In this document: positions 8,559 through 17,458 of the stretch, piece by piece
How the letters are laid out: the number at the start of each line of letters is the position of its first letter
How positions within the stretch are numbered: position 1 is the first letter of the stretch
Assembly (NCBI GenBank): GCA_043804925.1
Contig: JAZDIP010000069.1
Span: 1 to 64,000, forward strand
Direction: 5' to 3'
DNA from: ChocPot-Mid sp043804925
GTDB lineage: Bacteria; Bacteroidota; Ignavibacteria; Kapaibacteriales; UBA2268
Length of the DNA stretch: 64,000 nt
Translations under genes and position numbers: made by a program
The notes under the pieces: model-generated
Database searches by the model: none
What the model was told of the DNA's origin: nothing
What the model saw: only the letters and a program-made list of their open reading frames with translations

Positions 8559-9395
8559 CTAAATTGTCCATTGGGCAGAAACACGTTGAGGTGCATCTAC
8601 CGGAAAACCCAGGAACCTTTGAGCTAGCTCAAAAAATGTCGAAGGTATATCAGTAACATAAAAATTTATATTAGGTTTTACTACAAATTCATCACGTTCT
8701 TCAACAAGTTTTTTTTCTTCAGCGAGTAACCTCAAAGCATGAACTGCGGCATGTTCCCCGGAATCTATTAATGTTACTCCCGGTAATAATTCTGTCAATA
8801 AAGGGCTTAATAAAGGATAATGAGTACATCCTAAAACAAGAGTATCAATATCTGCATCCTTTAGTGATTTTAAATACTCTTCAGCTATCATTCTTGCGGC
8901 AGGATGCATCACCCATCCTTCTTCGACTATTGGGACAAACAGAGGGCAAGCCTGTGTGAACACTTCTAATTTTTCTTCCTTTCCCAAATCCTGAATAGCT
9001 CTTGTGTATGCACTGCTATTAATTGTTGCCCTTGTTCCGATTACTCCTATTCTTTTATTTATTGAAGCTCTTATTGCCGCATTAGCTGCAGGATGAATCA
9101 TGCCGATAACAGGAATGTCAACTGTTTCCCTAACGGTTTCCAAAGCGACAGACGAGGCAGTATTGCATGCAACAACAATCAACTTAACATCCTGTTTCAA
9201 CAAGAATTCCGAACATTCCTTAGCATAACGTTTTACGGTTTCTTCAGATTTGTTTCCGTAAGGCACTCTCGCTGTATCCCCTAAATAAATATATTTTTCA
9301 AATGGTAAAAATCGAATGAATTGTTTCAATACACTCAATCCGCCAATACCGGAATCAAACACACCAATCGGTTTTGAATTTTCCATATATCCCAT
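8559..9395 (-). CDS. murI: Glutamate racemase
   Basis: 278 aa, normal length. Motifs: GVFDSGIGGLSVLKQ at the N-terminus, the first catalytic Cys in VACNTASS and the second in LGCTHYPLL. The enzyme makes D-glutamate for peptidoglycan in the cytoplasm. An alternative start is the Met three codons in (MENSKPIG), which fits the family better. Transcription is divergent from the phosphofructokinase gene across a 206-nt AT-rich gap. Confidence 0.95.
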   Translation of the reverse strand: MGYMENSKPIGVFDSGIGGLSVLKQFIRFLPFEKYIYLGDTARVPYGNKSEETVKRYAKECSEFLLKQDVKLIVVACNTASSVALETVRETVDIPVIGMIHPAANAAIRASINKRIGVIGTRATINSSAYTRAIQDLGKEEKLEVFTQACPLFVPIVEEGWVMHPAARMIAEEYLKSLKDADIDTLVLGCTHYPLLSPLLTELLPGVTLIDSGEHAAVHALRLLAEEKKLVEERDEFVVKPNINFYVTDIPSTFFELAQRFLGFPVDAPQRVSAQWTI

Positions 9396-9601
9396 ATAAT
9401 AATACTTTTCAATAAAATAACAATATTAGAATAATAAAATTAAGCAAATTTTTGAAATTTCTTGGTTCTTATAATATATTCTTCAAATTTAAAGAACATA
9501 TTCTTTTTAAAATTATTATCAAATTAAAAGGGAGTTTATTAGTTTTGCAGTGAATATTTATGGGAATATATTGAAATAGATAATAATTAAGGGAAAACAA
9601 A

Positions 9602-10813
9602 ATGAGTGAGATTAATAAGTTAGGAATAATAACAAGCGGAGGAGATTGCGGGGGATTAAATGCTGTGATAAACGGAGCGGCAAGAATGGCACACCATCTT
9701 GGAATTGAGATTTGCTTAATTCCCAATGGATATGCAGGACTTTACAATTTATGGAATTTGACACCCACAAAAATAGATTCAGCACGAGCAGACAGAATCA
9801 ACTCCGAAGTAGCCGGTTCAGAAGCAGGTCACTCGAGAGTAAAAATCTCAAAAATACAAGACCCTGAAAAATATGACAAAATTAAAGCGGGTTTAAGAAA
9901 GCACAGCATTGACGGATTGATAATAGCAGGCGGCGATGATACCGGTTCGGTTGTTGTTGATTTGATAAGCAAGGGCATCAAATGCGTACATGTACCAAAA
10001 ACAATGGACCTGGATTTACAATCATATTCTGTTGGAGGTGATTCTACAATTAACAGGATATCAAAATTTACTGCTGATTTAAGAACAACCGGTCTGACAC
10101 ATAACCGGGCATTAATTATAGAGGTGTTTGGGAGATATGCAGGGCATACGGCATTTCGCGGAGGCATAGGTGCAGATGCAGATTGTATTTTAATACCGGA
10201 AGTTCCTGCCGATTACGAAGTTGTTTACAATCATTTCAAAAAAACTTATATAAACAGATTACTATCCAGCGATGTGAAAGGTTCCACGTACATAATCGTT
10301 GCTGCAGAAGGAGTTAAAGATAAAGAAGGACAGTTTTTTATTGACGATTCCGGTGGTGCTGATTCCTTCGGTCATAAAAGATTGACAGGTGTTGGCAAGT
10401 ACATCAGGGACCATCTCGAGTATTATATGAAAAATGACCCTGAATGGGGACATATTCTCAGACAGGAAGGAATATTTGTGGAAGGTATTTATGAGTTTCC
10501 CGAAATAAGGGAAATCAGCTTGGGACATCTCGTAAGGGCAGGGGAGACAAGCAGTTATGATGTTACTTTTGGAAAACAAGCCGGTGGCGGTGCCGTTCTT
10601 CTTATTAAAAATGGTATCTCCGGCGTTACTGTCGTCGGTGTCGAAGCTGAAGTAGTAACATATATTCCAACCCAGGAAGCTATAAAACAAAGATACGTGG
10701 ATATCAATGAAATCGAGTTTTATGAATCTCTCGGTGTTTGCTTTGGCAGGGAACCTGTTGATTACGAACCAAAATTCAAGCAACAAGAAGGCAAAATTCA
10801 CAGATATATGTAA
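9602..10813 (+). CDS. pfkA: 6-phosphofructokinase family, probably PPi-dependent type
   Basis: 403 aa. The family motifs are TSGGDCGGLNAVI at residues 11-23, AGGDDTGS at 109-116, PKTMDLDL at 132-139, and FGRYAGHTA. In this family the second Asp of GGDD, where ATP enzymes have Gly, marks pyrophosphate-dependent enzymes. PKTMDLDL departs from the common PKTIDND (ATP) and PKTIDGD (PPi), so the donor is inferred rather than certain. The role is the fructose-6-phosphate to fructose-1,6-bisphosphate step of glycolysis. Length is longer than the 320-aa ATP-PfkA and agrees with the PPi group. Monocistronic; GGGAAAA precedes the start. Confidence 0.88.
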   Translation: MSEINKLGIITSGGDCGGLNAVINGAARMAHHLGIEICLIPNGYAGLYNLWNLTPTKIDSARADRINSEVAGSEAGHSRVKISKIQDPEKYDKIKAGLRKHSIDGLIIAGGDDTGSVVVDLISKGIKCVHVPKTMDLDLQSYSVGGDSTINRISKFTADLRTTGLTHNRALIIEVFGRYAGHTAFRGGIGADADCILIPEVPADYEVVYNHFKKTYINRLLSSDVKGSTYIIVAAEGVKDKEGQFFIDDSGGADSFGHKRLTGVGKYIRDHLEYYMKNDPEWGHILRQEGIFVEGIYEFPEIREISLGHLVRAGETSSYDVTFGKQAGGGAVLLIKNGISGVTVVGVEAEVVTYIPTQEAIKQRYVDINEIEFYESLGVCFGREPVDYEPKFKQQEGKIHRYM

Positions 10814-10815
10814 AT

Positions 10816-10872
10816 CAATTGACAATTAACAATTGACAATTAACAATTAAAGAAAACAGCAGACGGCAGACT
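10816..10872. repeat. Short quasi-tandem repeat block
   Basis: Immediately after the phosphofructokinase stop, units of CAATTGACAATTAA are repeated, then CAGCAGACGGCAGACTG. The same two unit types occur inside the uvrA reading frame at 19151-19226 and 19972-20081. Confidence 0.65.
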
Positions 10873-10889
10873 GAAAGAATGTGGGATTG

Positions 10890-11705
10890 TTATTTCATCT
10901 TTCTTATTTTTATTGCAATATTATATGCAAACATAGCGAAAGGAGTCCAATAGTCCAATTCGGCAATTACAGAAAATGGTTTTAAAATGATTCTCGAAAT
11001 CCGTTGAGGCAAAAAGATATTTAAAACCGATTCGAGATTCATCACAATTACTTCAACAAGAAGACCGGAACGAAATATCTTTTCTATGGTATAATTGTCC
11101 TTAAATGAACTTGAAGAAAGCATTGATTTAAAATCTTTCAAAGAATAATGCTCATGCTTTTGCTCATGTTCGGGATTAAATTCTTTCGGCATTTTCCCCT
11201 CTTTAACCAATCGGACAAATTTATATAATCCTTTGTATAGCCATGGAAAATATTTCTTTAAATTGTATCCATAGTTATATGGGTCCAGAAAACCGAAAAG
11301 TCCACGATGAGGAGTTGAAATTATAATAAATCCTCCGGGTTTTAAAATCCTGTACATTTCGTTGAGAGTTTGAATTTTATCTGTGGTATGTTCCAAAACA
11401 TCGTTAAGAACTATGGCATCAAAAAAAGAACTTTCGAATCCCGTATCTTCCAAAACGGCAACCCTAAATTGAATGTTGCGGTACTTTTCTTTTGCAACGG
11501 CTATATGCAAAGGATTTACATCAACAGCAAAAGTAAAATCGCTCTTTTCAGCTAAATATTTTGTGCCATAACCGTATGAACATCCTCCATCAAGAAGATT
11601 TTCTATGTCTTCATCGAGCCATTTATAAGATAATTTAATACGGTTCCTCAGTTTTTGCTCAGGAAAATCTTTAAAATTTATTTTTTCAGTATTTAATTCA
11701 TTCAT
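10890..11705 (-). CDS. Class I SAM-dependent methyltransferase
   Basis: 271 aa from ATG at 11705. The frame is open further upstream to 11774, but only through a TTG and low-complexity sequence. Motif I is in LLDGGCSYGYGTKYL (Cys and Tyr within the glycine loop), the acidic residue follows in AVDVNPLHI, and motif II/III is in FDAIVLNDVLEHTTD, followed by LKPGGFIIISTPH. This is the Methyltransf_11/23 layout, common in polysaccharide and lipid modification. The C-terminal hydrophobic stretch may contact the membrane. It is divergent from an O-antigen ligase-like gene and close to a second methyltransferase, so a role in surface glycan synthesis is likely. Confidence 0.85.
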   Translation of the reverse strand: MNELNTEKINFKDFPEQKLRNRIKLSYKWLDEDIENLLDGGCSYGYGTKYLAEKSDFTFAVDVNPLHIAVAKEKYRNIQFRVAVLEDTGFESSFFDAIVLNDVLEHTTDKIQTLNEMYRILKPGGFIIISTPHRGLFGFLDPYNYGYNLKKYFPWLYKGLYKFVRLVKEGKMPKEFNPEHEQKHEHYSLKDFKSMLSSSSFKDNYTIEKIFRSGLLVEVIVMNLESVLNIFLPQRISRIILKPFSVIAELDYWTPFAMFAYNIAIKIRKMK

Positions 11706-11831
11706 TGTGTTTAGATTAATATATCTTGCTATGAAATAAAAAAAATTATAATTTGTCATACAAATCGAATGCAAGTTATTCGATTTAGTTAATAATTAAA
11801 AGAAAAATTTAAATAAAAAAATGAATTAAGA

Positions 11832-13265
11832 ATGCATATTCTGATAATAATAGTATTTATCGTATTTTTTACGGATGCCTACCAGCTGTTTGAAATTGCC
11901 GGATATGGTGTTAATCTTGTAGATTTTGCTTTTTTGGCAGTCATAATTTTATTCTTTAAAAAAATGTTTTGGGATGGCGAGGAACTAAAATTTCATCTTC
12001 ATCCAGGTCTCCTGTTTATGCTGCTTCTTATATTTTCCGCAATGCTTTCAGGTATAACGCCGTTAATAAAGGGTGATACCGTTCAGATGATTCAGTTTTT
12101 AAAGACATCCATTCATTTTATATTTCTGTTGTTATTTACACTGATTTGTGCTACATACAAAATTGAAGCAAAAACATGGACTTCAGCCGCTCAGACATGG
12201 CTAATTATATCATTATTAATTAATGGATTTGGAGTGTATCAAATATTTGCACGTGCTTATGATTTGCCTTTGGCTTGGCTACAATTTACGAATGTTAGTT
12301 TGACCGGCAGGTTTTCAGATGACATAGAATCCGTAAAGCAATTAAGCTTGCATTACGGAGATTTTTATAGAGCTACTTCGATTTTTTCGGAACCATCGGC
12401 TTTGGCATCTTTCAATGTCTTAATTCAGGCATTGATTATTGTTCCTTTTATCCAGAGAACCAAACCTTTCTTTAGGTCAAAGATTCTCTCGATTGTTATA
12501 TTTGCAGTATCTTTGATTACATTGTTTCTATGTTTTTCAATGACAGGTTTTGTTGGAATGGCAATGATAATTTGCGGAATATTATTATTCCACTGGTCAA
12601 AAAGATTAATGCCGTTTTTCTATATTTTAATAGCTTCATTGATTATCATTATAGCGACCGATAGTCTTGTCCAATCAGTTGCAGGCACAAGTGTTGTTGA
12701 CTTATTTTCAAAAAGATTGAGAGGGATTTTTTCGGAAAAACAAGGTATTGAAGGTGAATCTATTGGGGTGCGTTTGTATTCGGCAAAAGTTGGCTTGGAG
12801 ATATGGGAACGGCATTGTCTGACAGGTGCCGGAATCGGTTTGACGGCATACAATAACAGAAAAGGAGTTGCATTTGGCGATTTCTCGTTTATAGCCGTAA
12901 TGGCTGAAATGGGATTATTAGGTCTTATTGCTTTTATTGGAATTTTTATTTCACTATTTATAACATCCGGAAAATATTTACTGATGAGAAAAGCAAGAGA
13001 TGATTTACCGGAAGACTTAAAAACATGGATAGGACTACTTTTTTTCATAATGTTGCATTTATTTTTAATTAATTTCATAAGTGGAAATAATCTGGTTAGT
13101 TTTGTTCTATGGCAAATAATTGCCATTGTATTCAGTAATATTAATTCAGTACAAAAAACAATGGGTAAAAAAGTTGTCGCTATAAAATTCTTAAAAAAAC
13201 CGTTGAAAATTTCACTAAATCAAGGTATATTACATTATCTGAATTTTCAAAACAAAATAAAATGA
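11832..13265 (+). CDS. O-antigen ligase/polymerase-like membrane protein
   Basis: 477 aa, with about 10-12 predicted membrane helices spread along the sequence (for example the first 25 residues, LLFMLLLIFSAMLSG, FLLLFTLICATY, SIVIFAVSLITLFL). The large periplasmic loop with SEPSALASFN and, later, GVRLYSAKVGLEIWERHCLTGAGIG has the pattern of Wzy/WaaL-type proteins, where RxxxW and GxG segments are conserved. Such proteins polymerise or transfer undecaprenyl-linked glycans at the inner membrane. The final 40 residues are basic and cytoplasmic. Gene order with two methyltransferases supports a polysaccharide locus. Polymerase or ligase cannot be decided. Confidence 0.82.
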   Translation: MHILIIIVFIVFFTDAYQLFEIAGYGVNLVDFAFLAVIILFFKKMFWDGEELKFHLHPGLLFMLLLIFSAMLSGITPLIKGDTVQMIQFLKTSIHFIFLLLFTLICATYKIEAKTWTSAAQTWLIISLLINGFGVYQIFARAYDLPLAWLQFTNVSLTGRFSDDIESVKQLSLHYGDFYRATSIFSEPSALASFNVLIQALIIVPFIQRTKPFFRSKILSIVIFAVSLITLFLCFSMTGFVGMAMIICGILLFHWSKRLMPFFYILIASLIIIIATDSLVQSVAGTSVVDLFSKRLRGIFSEKQGIEGESIGVRLYSAKVGLEIWERHCLTGAGIGLTAYNNRKGVAFGDFSFIAVMAEMGLLGLIAFIGIFISLFITSGKYLLMRKARDDLPEDLKTWIGLLFFIMLHLFLINFISGNNLVSFVLWQIIAIVFSNINSVQKTMGKKVVAIKFLKKPLKISLNQGILHYLNFQNKIK

Positions 13266-13269
13266 TTAA

Positions 13270-14109
13270 ATGGGCATGGAAATCAACTGCAAAATATGTT
13301 CATCAACCAATACTGAACTCTACAAGAGGAACAGCAAGGAATTTATTTTTTGTAAAAAATGCGGCTTCTTTTTCCTTAAAGACTATCCAAGCGAAAAAAC
13401 GTATGCTTCAAATTTTGAGCAAGACACAATAATGTCTGCAAAGGAATATTTAAGAGCCGAGCATAGAAGAATATTTAGAATTGCAGGTCAATTGGAATTT
13501 TTATCGGAGATTTATCAATACAAACGTCCTCCTGCTTCAATTTTGGATTATGGTTGCGGCAGAGGTTACTTTCTGGATGAAGCCAGAAGACATGGTTATA
13601 CTGTAGCAGGTATCGAAATTTCACTTTCGGCAATATATTATTGCGGTAATGTTGGTATTCCTGTTTATAAAAAATTGAATGAAGTTAAAACAAAATTTGA
13701 TGTAATAGTAATGTATAATTCATTAGTTAAAACTCCCAATCCAATGGAAGCAATGCTCCCGGTCAAGGAAAAAATGAACGAAAATGGATTGCTTTTTATT
13801 AAAGTTCCTTACACCCGCTCTAAATACTGGAAGTTATTCCAAACTGCAGATTATCAGTTTTTCAAGCAAGTCTATTTACAGCATTTTACGATTAAATCAA
13901 TGAAACTTTTATTGGAAAAATCCGGATTTGAAATTTTAGAAATAAAAAAAACCAGATCAAGAAAAAAATATAATCGCAGAATGTTAAATTTAGCTACGAA
14001 GATATTCAACGAATACTATAATTTAAAAATTCCATTTACTGAAAAACTTAAAAGAATGTTTTTTGACACATTTAAAAAAGAAATTTCTGTTGTTGCAAGA
14101 TTGAAATAG
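13270..14109 (+). CDS. SAM-dependent methyltransferase with N-terminal zinc-ribbon-like motif
   Basis: 279 aa. The N-terminus carries CKICSS and, about 20 residues later, CKKCGFF, a four-Cys metal site typical of sugar C-methyltransferase-like proteins. The SAM-binding motif is ILDYGCGRGYFLDEAR at about residues 92-107, followed by VAGIEISLSAI. A C-terminal FTIKSMKLLLEKSGFEIL segment is characteristic of Methyltransf_23 proteins. It starts 5 nt after the ligase-like gene stops, so the two form an operon. Likely substrate is a sugar or nucleotide-sugar, by context only. An internal ATG two codons in is an equal start choice. Confidence 0.85.
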   Translation: MGMEINCKICSSTNTELYKRNSKEFIFCKKCGFFFLKDYPSEKTYASNFEQDTIMSAKEYLRAEHRRIFRIAGQLEFLSEIYQYKRPPASILDYGCGRGYFLDEARRHGYTVAGIEISLSAIYYCGNVGIPVYKKLNEVKTKFDVIVMYNSLVKTPNPMEAMLPVKEKMNENGLLFIKVPYTRSKYWKLFQTADYQFFKQVYLQHFTIKSMKLLLEKSGFEILEIKKTRSRKKYNRRMLNLATKIFNEYYNLKIPFTEKLKRMFFDTFKKEISVVARLK

Positions 14110-14192
14110 ATTTTATTTCACTTTATAAACAAACTTACACAAATAATTTGTCTTAAGTATTATCTCTAATTATTTAAAATACAATGAATTAC

Positions 14193-15995
14193 TTATCTCA
14201 ACCTGACAATCCTAAATCCGACGGCACTGCTTTGCATATCGGGAGAATCTATCCATCCGCGCATAGAAGAACGACATTTATCGGCTCCTTGATGCCATGA
14301 ACCTCCACGGGCAACTTTCCATGTCCCAGATGAAGGTCCTGTAGGGTCAGTTTGAGAGCCACTGCTATAAGAACCTATCCAATCCCAGCAAAGCTCGGAT
14401 AAGTTTCCCAACATATCGTATAATCCAAATGAATTTGGAGTTTTTTGTCCTACGGGATGCGAGACTTCACCTGAATTGGCACTATACCATCCGGCACTTG
14501 CAAGATTGGATTCCGAGCTTCCATTATAAAAATCAGATGTTGTTCCTGCTTTGCAGGCATATTCCCATTCTGCTTCCGTAGGTAATCTCCAACCATTAGC
14601 GCTCCAGTTACATGAATTACCCGAATAGCATTTTTCCAATCCCTCTCTTTCCGATAAGGCATTGCAAAATTCCACAGCCATATACCATGAAACTCTGTCA
14701 ACAGGAAGATTGTCTCCTTTGTTTTGACTGGGATTATTTCCCATAACAGATTCATATAAATCCTGTTGAACTTCGTATATGCTCATATAAAAGCTATTTC
14801 TTAAAGTTACCGGATGAACAGTTTCCGGCTGATAAATACTGCTGGGCCATGTCCCGGTATTACCCATCTGAAAGTTACCTGAAGGAATAAGAACGGTTTC
14901 GATTGATGCTACAATAGTATAGGGTACTTCGTTGCTTTTCATCGAGTTTACAGTTACTGACAAATTGCCTGATACGGCTCCAATAGGTACAGTACATCTT
15001 ATTTGTGTGTTACTCCAGTAATCGTAGGATATTGCTTCAACAGTTTTGAAATAAACAATACTCTCATCTTGAGAACTGCCAAAACCTGAACCATTGATTG
15101 TAACTTCAGAGCCGATAGAGAAAGATTCAGGATTGATATTTGTTATTGTTGGAACTTCAATAACAGTGAAATCTACCTCGTTGCTTATTACGGATTTATT
15201 TCTAATAAAAACCAGTCCGGTAACAGCTTCTTCAGGAACTTTTACTTCTATTTCCGTGTCAGTCCATGAAGTATAATCTATTGCTTTTATATTATTGAAA
15301 TAAACAGTTCCCGAACCTTGCTCTGAACCAAAACCGGTTCCTGTTAGGGTAATAAAATCTCCCACTTTTCCTGATGTAGGATTAATTTCAGAAATCTGAG
15401 GAATAACTTTAAAACCTTTTAAATTACTTCTAATCCCATTAACTAAAACCGACAATAAACCTGTTTGAGCTACGGCAGGTACTTCAACAATGATTTCACT
15501 ATCATTCCAACCCGAATAACTTGTTGCTTCTGCTCCTGTGAATGAAACAGAACTTTCACCTTGAGTATCTCCAAAATTGCTGCCGGTAACAGTTATATCT
15601 TCACCAATGATTGCGGATGTAGGGTCTATTTCATCTATTACAGGAGTCGGCTGTGAGGGAACAGAAAAGACAATGCTGTCAATATCAAATAATAAATAGC
15701 TTTGTGGGGCAGAACCACTCGCATAAACCAATAAATTCCTGATAATGTTATTAACGCTTTCAAATTTTATTGAATCAATTGTCGAAGTATTTATAGGTAT
15801 TGGAGTTGGCGAATCCAACTGATAAATCTTCATAATATATCCGATTTGACTTTTAATTAAGTTGATATTGTCAATCTCTTCGATATTATAAGTTTTTATA
15901 CTGTTATCATTGAAATAGAATTTCACTGTTTCATTTTCAGCAAATAGTACTCCTTTTAAGAGGAAAACAACTAATAGAAGTATAATATTTTTCAT
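14193..15995 (-). CDS. Exported protein: three IPT/TIG domains plus FGE-sulfatase-modifying (SUMF1-like) domain
   Basis: 600 aa from ATG 15995 (GGTG just upstream; the frame opens a few codons earlier with TTG). A signal peptide (NIILLLVVFLLKGVLFA) is followed by a linker that repeats the phrase IDSIKF/IDSIVF. Three IPT/TIG Ig-like domains follow, each with an I-x-P-x-S start and a GxxFG turn (PVIDEIDPTSAIIG, PQISEINPTSGKVG, PTITNINPESFSIG). From about residue 365 to the end is a SUMF1/formylglycine-enzyme-like domain (GNFQMGN, WRLPTEAEWEYACKAGT, ARGGSWHQGADKCRSS, GFRIVR). In Bacteroidota such domains are often non-catalytic surface modules. The protein is secreted or surface attached. The gene follows the toxin-antitoxin array on the same strand. 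Confidence 0.85.
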   Translation of the reverse strand: MKNIILLLVVFLLKGVLFAENETVKFYFNDNSIKTYNIEEIDNINLIKSQIGYIMKIYQLDSPTPIPINTSTIDSIKFESVNNIIRNLLVYASGSAPQSYLLFDIDSIVFSVPSQPTPVIDEIDPTSAIIGEDITVTGSNFGDTQGESSVSFTGAEATSYSGWNDSEIIVEVPAVAQTGLLSVLVNGIRSNLKGFKVIPQISEINPTSGKVGDFITLTGTGFGSEQGSGTVYFNNIKAIDYTSWTDTEIEVKVPEEAVTGLVFIRNKSVISNEVDFTVIEVPTITNINPESFSIGSEVTINGSGFGSSQDESIVYFKTVEAISYDYWSNTQIRCTVPIGAVSGNLSVTVNSMKSNEVPYTIVASIETVLIPSGNFQMGNTGTWPSSIYQPETVHPVTLRNSFYMSIYEVQQDLYESVMGNNPSQNKGDNLPVDRVSWYMAVEFCNALSEREGLEKCYSGNSCNWSANGWRLPTEAEWEYACKAGTTSDFYNGSSESNLASAGWYSANSGEVSHPVGQKTPNSFGLYDMLGNLSELCWDWIGSYSSGSQTDPTGPSSGTWKVARGGSWHQGADKCRSSMRGWIDSPDMQSSAVGFRIVRLR

Positions 15996-16018
15996 TTTAA
16001 CACCTTTCAATTTTTATA

Positions 16019-16064
16019 CTTTATAAACTTTCTACTTTATGAACTTTACAAACTTTCTACTTAA
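16019..16064. repeat. ACTTTCTACTTTATGAAC-type repeat, copy 1
   Basis: Quasi-repeat of ACTTTATAAACTTTC and AACTTTCTACTTTATGAAC. A 23-bp stretch at 16025-16047 recurs at 16717-16739. In both places it is followed by AATTAATCTTT and a copy of the paralog-domain 3' tail, so the MazF-type module lies between two copies of the same composite sequence. Confidence 0.7.
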
Positions 16065-16091
16065 TTAATCTTTTACACATCGAACAGAAAA
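16065..16091 (-). pseudogene. Orphan 3' tail of a Fibrobacter-type paralog gene, copy A
   Basis: Read on the minus strand these 27 nt encode FSVRCVKD and a stop, identical to the end of the intact gene at 17560-18462 (GFSVRCVKD). The tail begins at the base after the MazF-type toxin stop codon and is even in the same frame. It has no start and cannot act as a gene. It is one of three detached copies interleaved with the toxin-antitoxin pairs. Confidence 0.75.
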
Positions 16092-16451
16092 TTAATAAAA
16101 TACTGATTTTTCAATGTTCAAAAGTGAAAGTAAAGAAGTTTTTAATGAAATTAAATCATTGTTAGTAAGTTTACCTAATTTTTTTAAAACAAGATTTTGT
16201 TCAATAGTAGCTATAGCCGGTTTAATAGTAGATTGCTTGAGAAGTCCGGCAGATTGACTATCATTAATACTACATTCACCGATGCCTAAAACATTTTGCT
16301 GCTGACTTGTTATGGCAATTATTACAATGTCTGAAGTTAACATATTATATTGCAAAGAACTAATAACAACAGCAGGCCGTTTTTTTGTAGTAAGTAAGTT
16401 ACTAAACGGAAAAGGGACAAGAACTACATCGCCGTTTTCAAAGTGTGTCAT
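16092..16451 (-). CDS. MazF/PemK-type toxin (predicted endoribonuclease)
   Basis: 119 aa from the Met of MTHFENGD; six more codons upstream are open. The sequence has the MazF/PemK signature GDVVLVPFPFSN, then KKRPAVVISS and IIAITSQ. Such toxins cleave mRNA; the family fold is an SH3-like barrel dimer. The start overlaps the antitoxin stop by 14 nt, the usual coupled order antitoxin-toxin. The stop is followed without spacer by the tail copy at 16065. Confidence 0.85.
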   Translation of the reverse strand: MTHFENGDVVLVPFPFSNLLTTKKRPAVVISSLQYNMLTSDIVIIAITSQQQNVLGIGECSINDSQSAGLLKQSTIKPAIATIEQNLVLKKLGKLTNNDLISLKTSLLSLLNIEKSVFY

Positions 16452-16635
16452 AAATTGAATCCTCTTCATTATCCCAAATTTTCGAGAAGGAAGCTTCCGA
16501 TAATGTCCGGACTTGTCTTATTAATTCTGTCTTTTTCAATTTATTTTCCAGAAACATTATGTAATCCATAATATCGGGTGCAAAGCTATCAGGTAATTTT
16601 TCAATTTCCTGATAAAGCAATTCTTTTACTGACAT
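16438..16635 (-). CDS. Antitoxin of MazF-type module (DUF2281-like)
   Basis: 65 aa. The N-terminal KELLYQEIEKLPDSFAPDIMDYIMFLENKLKK is the DUF2281 pattern seen in antitoxins paired with PIN or MazF toxins; the C-terminal EASFSKIWDNEEDSIYDTL is acidic and could cover the toxin active site. It has GGAGGG nine nt before the ATG. It overlaps the toxin gene and almost certainly forms the module with it. Confidence 0.8.
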   Translation of the reverse strand: MSVKELLYQEIEKLPDSFAPDIMDYIMFLENKLKKTELIRQVRTLSEASFSKIWDNEEDSIYDTL

Positions 16636-16716
16636 ATCAATTCCCTCCAGTCTTTGTAAAAATAAATAAACGAATATTTGTTGTTTTTCATTTATCTATC
16701 AATCTTCATATTAAAA

Positions 16717-16747
16717 AAACTTTCTACTTTATGAACTTTCTACTGAA
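16717..16747. repeat. ACTTTCTACTTTATGAAC-type repeat, copy 2
   Basis: Second copy of the 23-bp unit at 16025-16047, again leading into AATTAATCTTTG and a paralog tail. Together with copy 1 it brackets the MazF-type module as a direct repeat about 690 bp apart. Confidence 0.7.
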
Positions 16748-16804
16748 TTAATCTTTGACACAACGAATCGAAAACCAGTAATTATTTAAATCGTAATTGC
16801 AATT
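16748..16804 (-). pseudogene. Orphan 3' tail of a Fibrobacter-type paralog gene, copy B
   Basis: On the minus strand 18 codons read NCNYDLNNYWFSIRCVKD then stop. This is longer than copy A and its NYW matches NYW in the intact gene, although FSIRCVKD differs slightly from FSVRCVKD. It begins at the stop codon of the YoeB-type toxin gene with a 2-nt overlap. It has no start codon of its own. Confidence 0.72.
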
Positions 16805-17060
16805 AATAATGATATTTACACGAAACGATAATTATTTCATTTTCTTTAACTTGATATACAAGTCTATGTTCATCATTGATTCTGCGGGACCAAAACCCTT
16901 TTAAATTCTTTTTCAATAGTTCAGGTTTTCCAATTCCATCAAATGGATTTCTGGCTGTTTCATTTATAATTCTAACAATTCTTTCAAAAACATTCGGATT
17001 TTCTTTTGCCCAAGTATTGTAATCATTAAAAGCTTCTTTGTGAAAAGAGATGGTTCTCAT
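16803..17060 (-). CDS. YoeB/Txe-family toxin (ribosome-dependent mRNA endonuclease)
   Basis: 85 aa, the YoeB length. Residues equivalent to the E. coli YoeB active site are present: Glu47 in GKPELL, Arg66 in DEHRLVY, and the C-terminal His84-Tyr85. Conserved NPFDGIGKPE and WSRRINDEHRL are typical. It cleaves mRNA at the ribosomal A site when free of antitoxin. The start overlaps the antitoxin stop by 4 nt. Confidence 0.93.
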   Translation of the reverse strand: MRTISFHKEAFNDYNTWAKENPNVFERIVRIINETARNPFDGIGKPELLKKNLKGFWSRRINDEHRLVYQVKENEIIIVSCKYHY

Positions 17061-17281
17061 TTAAAAATATCCTGATTTGGAGTAATTATATTTTTATTAT
17101 TTTGAACATCTGAAATTCTACTAAGTAAAACTGCCTTGTTTTTAGGGGAACGAAGCAAATACTCGGTTTCATCAATATTGTAAACAGCTATTTCAATCTC
17201 TTTATCTTTATAAGTAGCTTTGAGGATATCAACAAATTCCGCTGTTAAATCATTTGTATTTAACTGATAAGTTGTGTACAT
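17057..17281 (-). CDS. YefM/Phd-like antitoxin
   Basis: 74 aa, directly upstream of and overlapping the YoeB-type toxin by 4 nt. The first 45 residues are of Phd/YefM character but poorly conserved (NTNDLTAEFVDILKATYKDKEIEI), and the C-terminal NIITPNQDIFK is the toxin-binding tail. Identification rests mostly on the toxin partner and gene order. It probably represses its own operon from the 177-nt AT-rich region upstream. Confidence 0.8.
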   Translation of the reverse strand: MYTTYQLNTNDLTAEFVDILKATYKDKEIEIAVYNIDETEYLLRSPKNKAVLLSRISDVQNNKNIITPNQDIFK

Positions 17282-17458
17282 ATTAAATCCTTTTAATGTT
17301 ATTCTAAAATTTTATAGAATATTAATAATTAAAAATATTGTAATCACCCGTATTCAATTACCGTAAGTAAACAATTCTCCCGAAATAATGCGTCCTGTTA
17401 ATTTCACAGATATTATAAAATTCCATTTTTCCAATTTATCAAATGGACATATTGAAAA

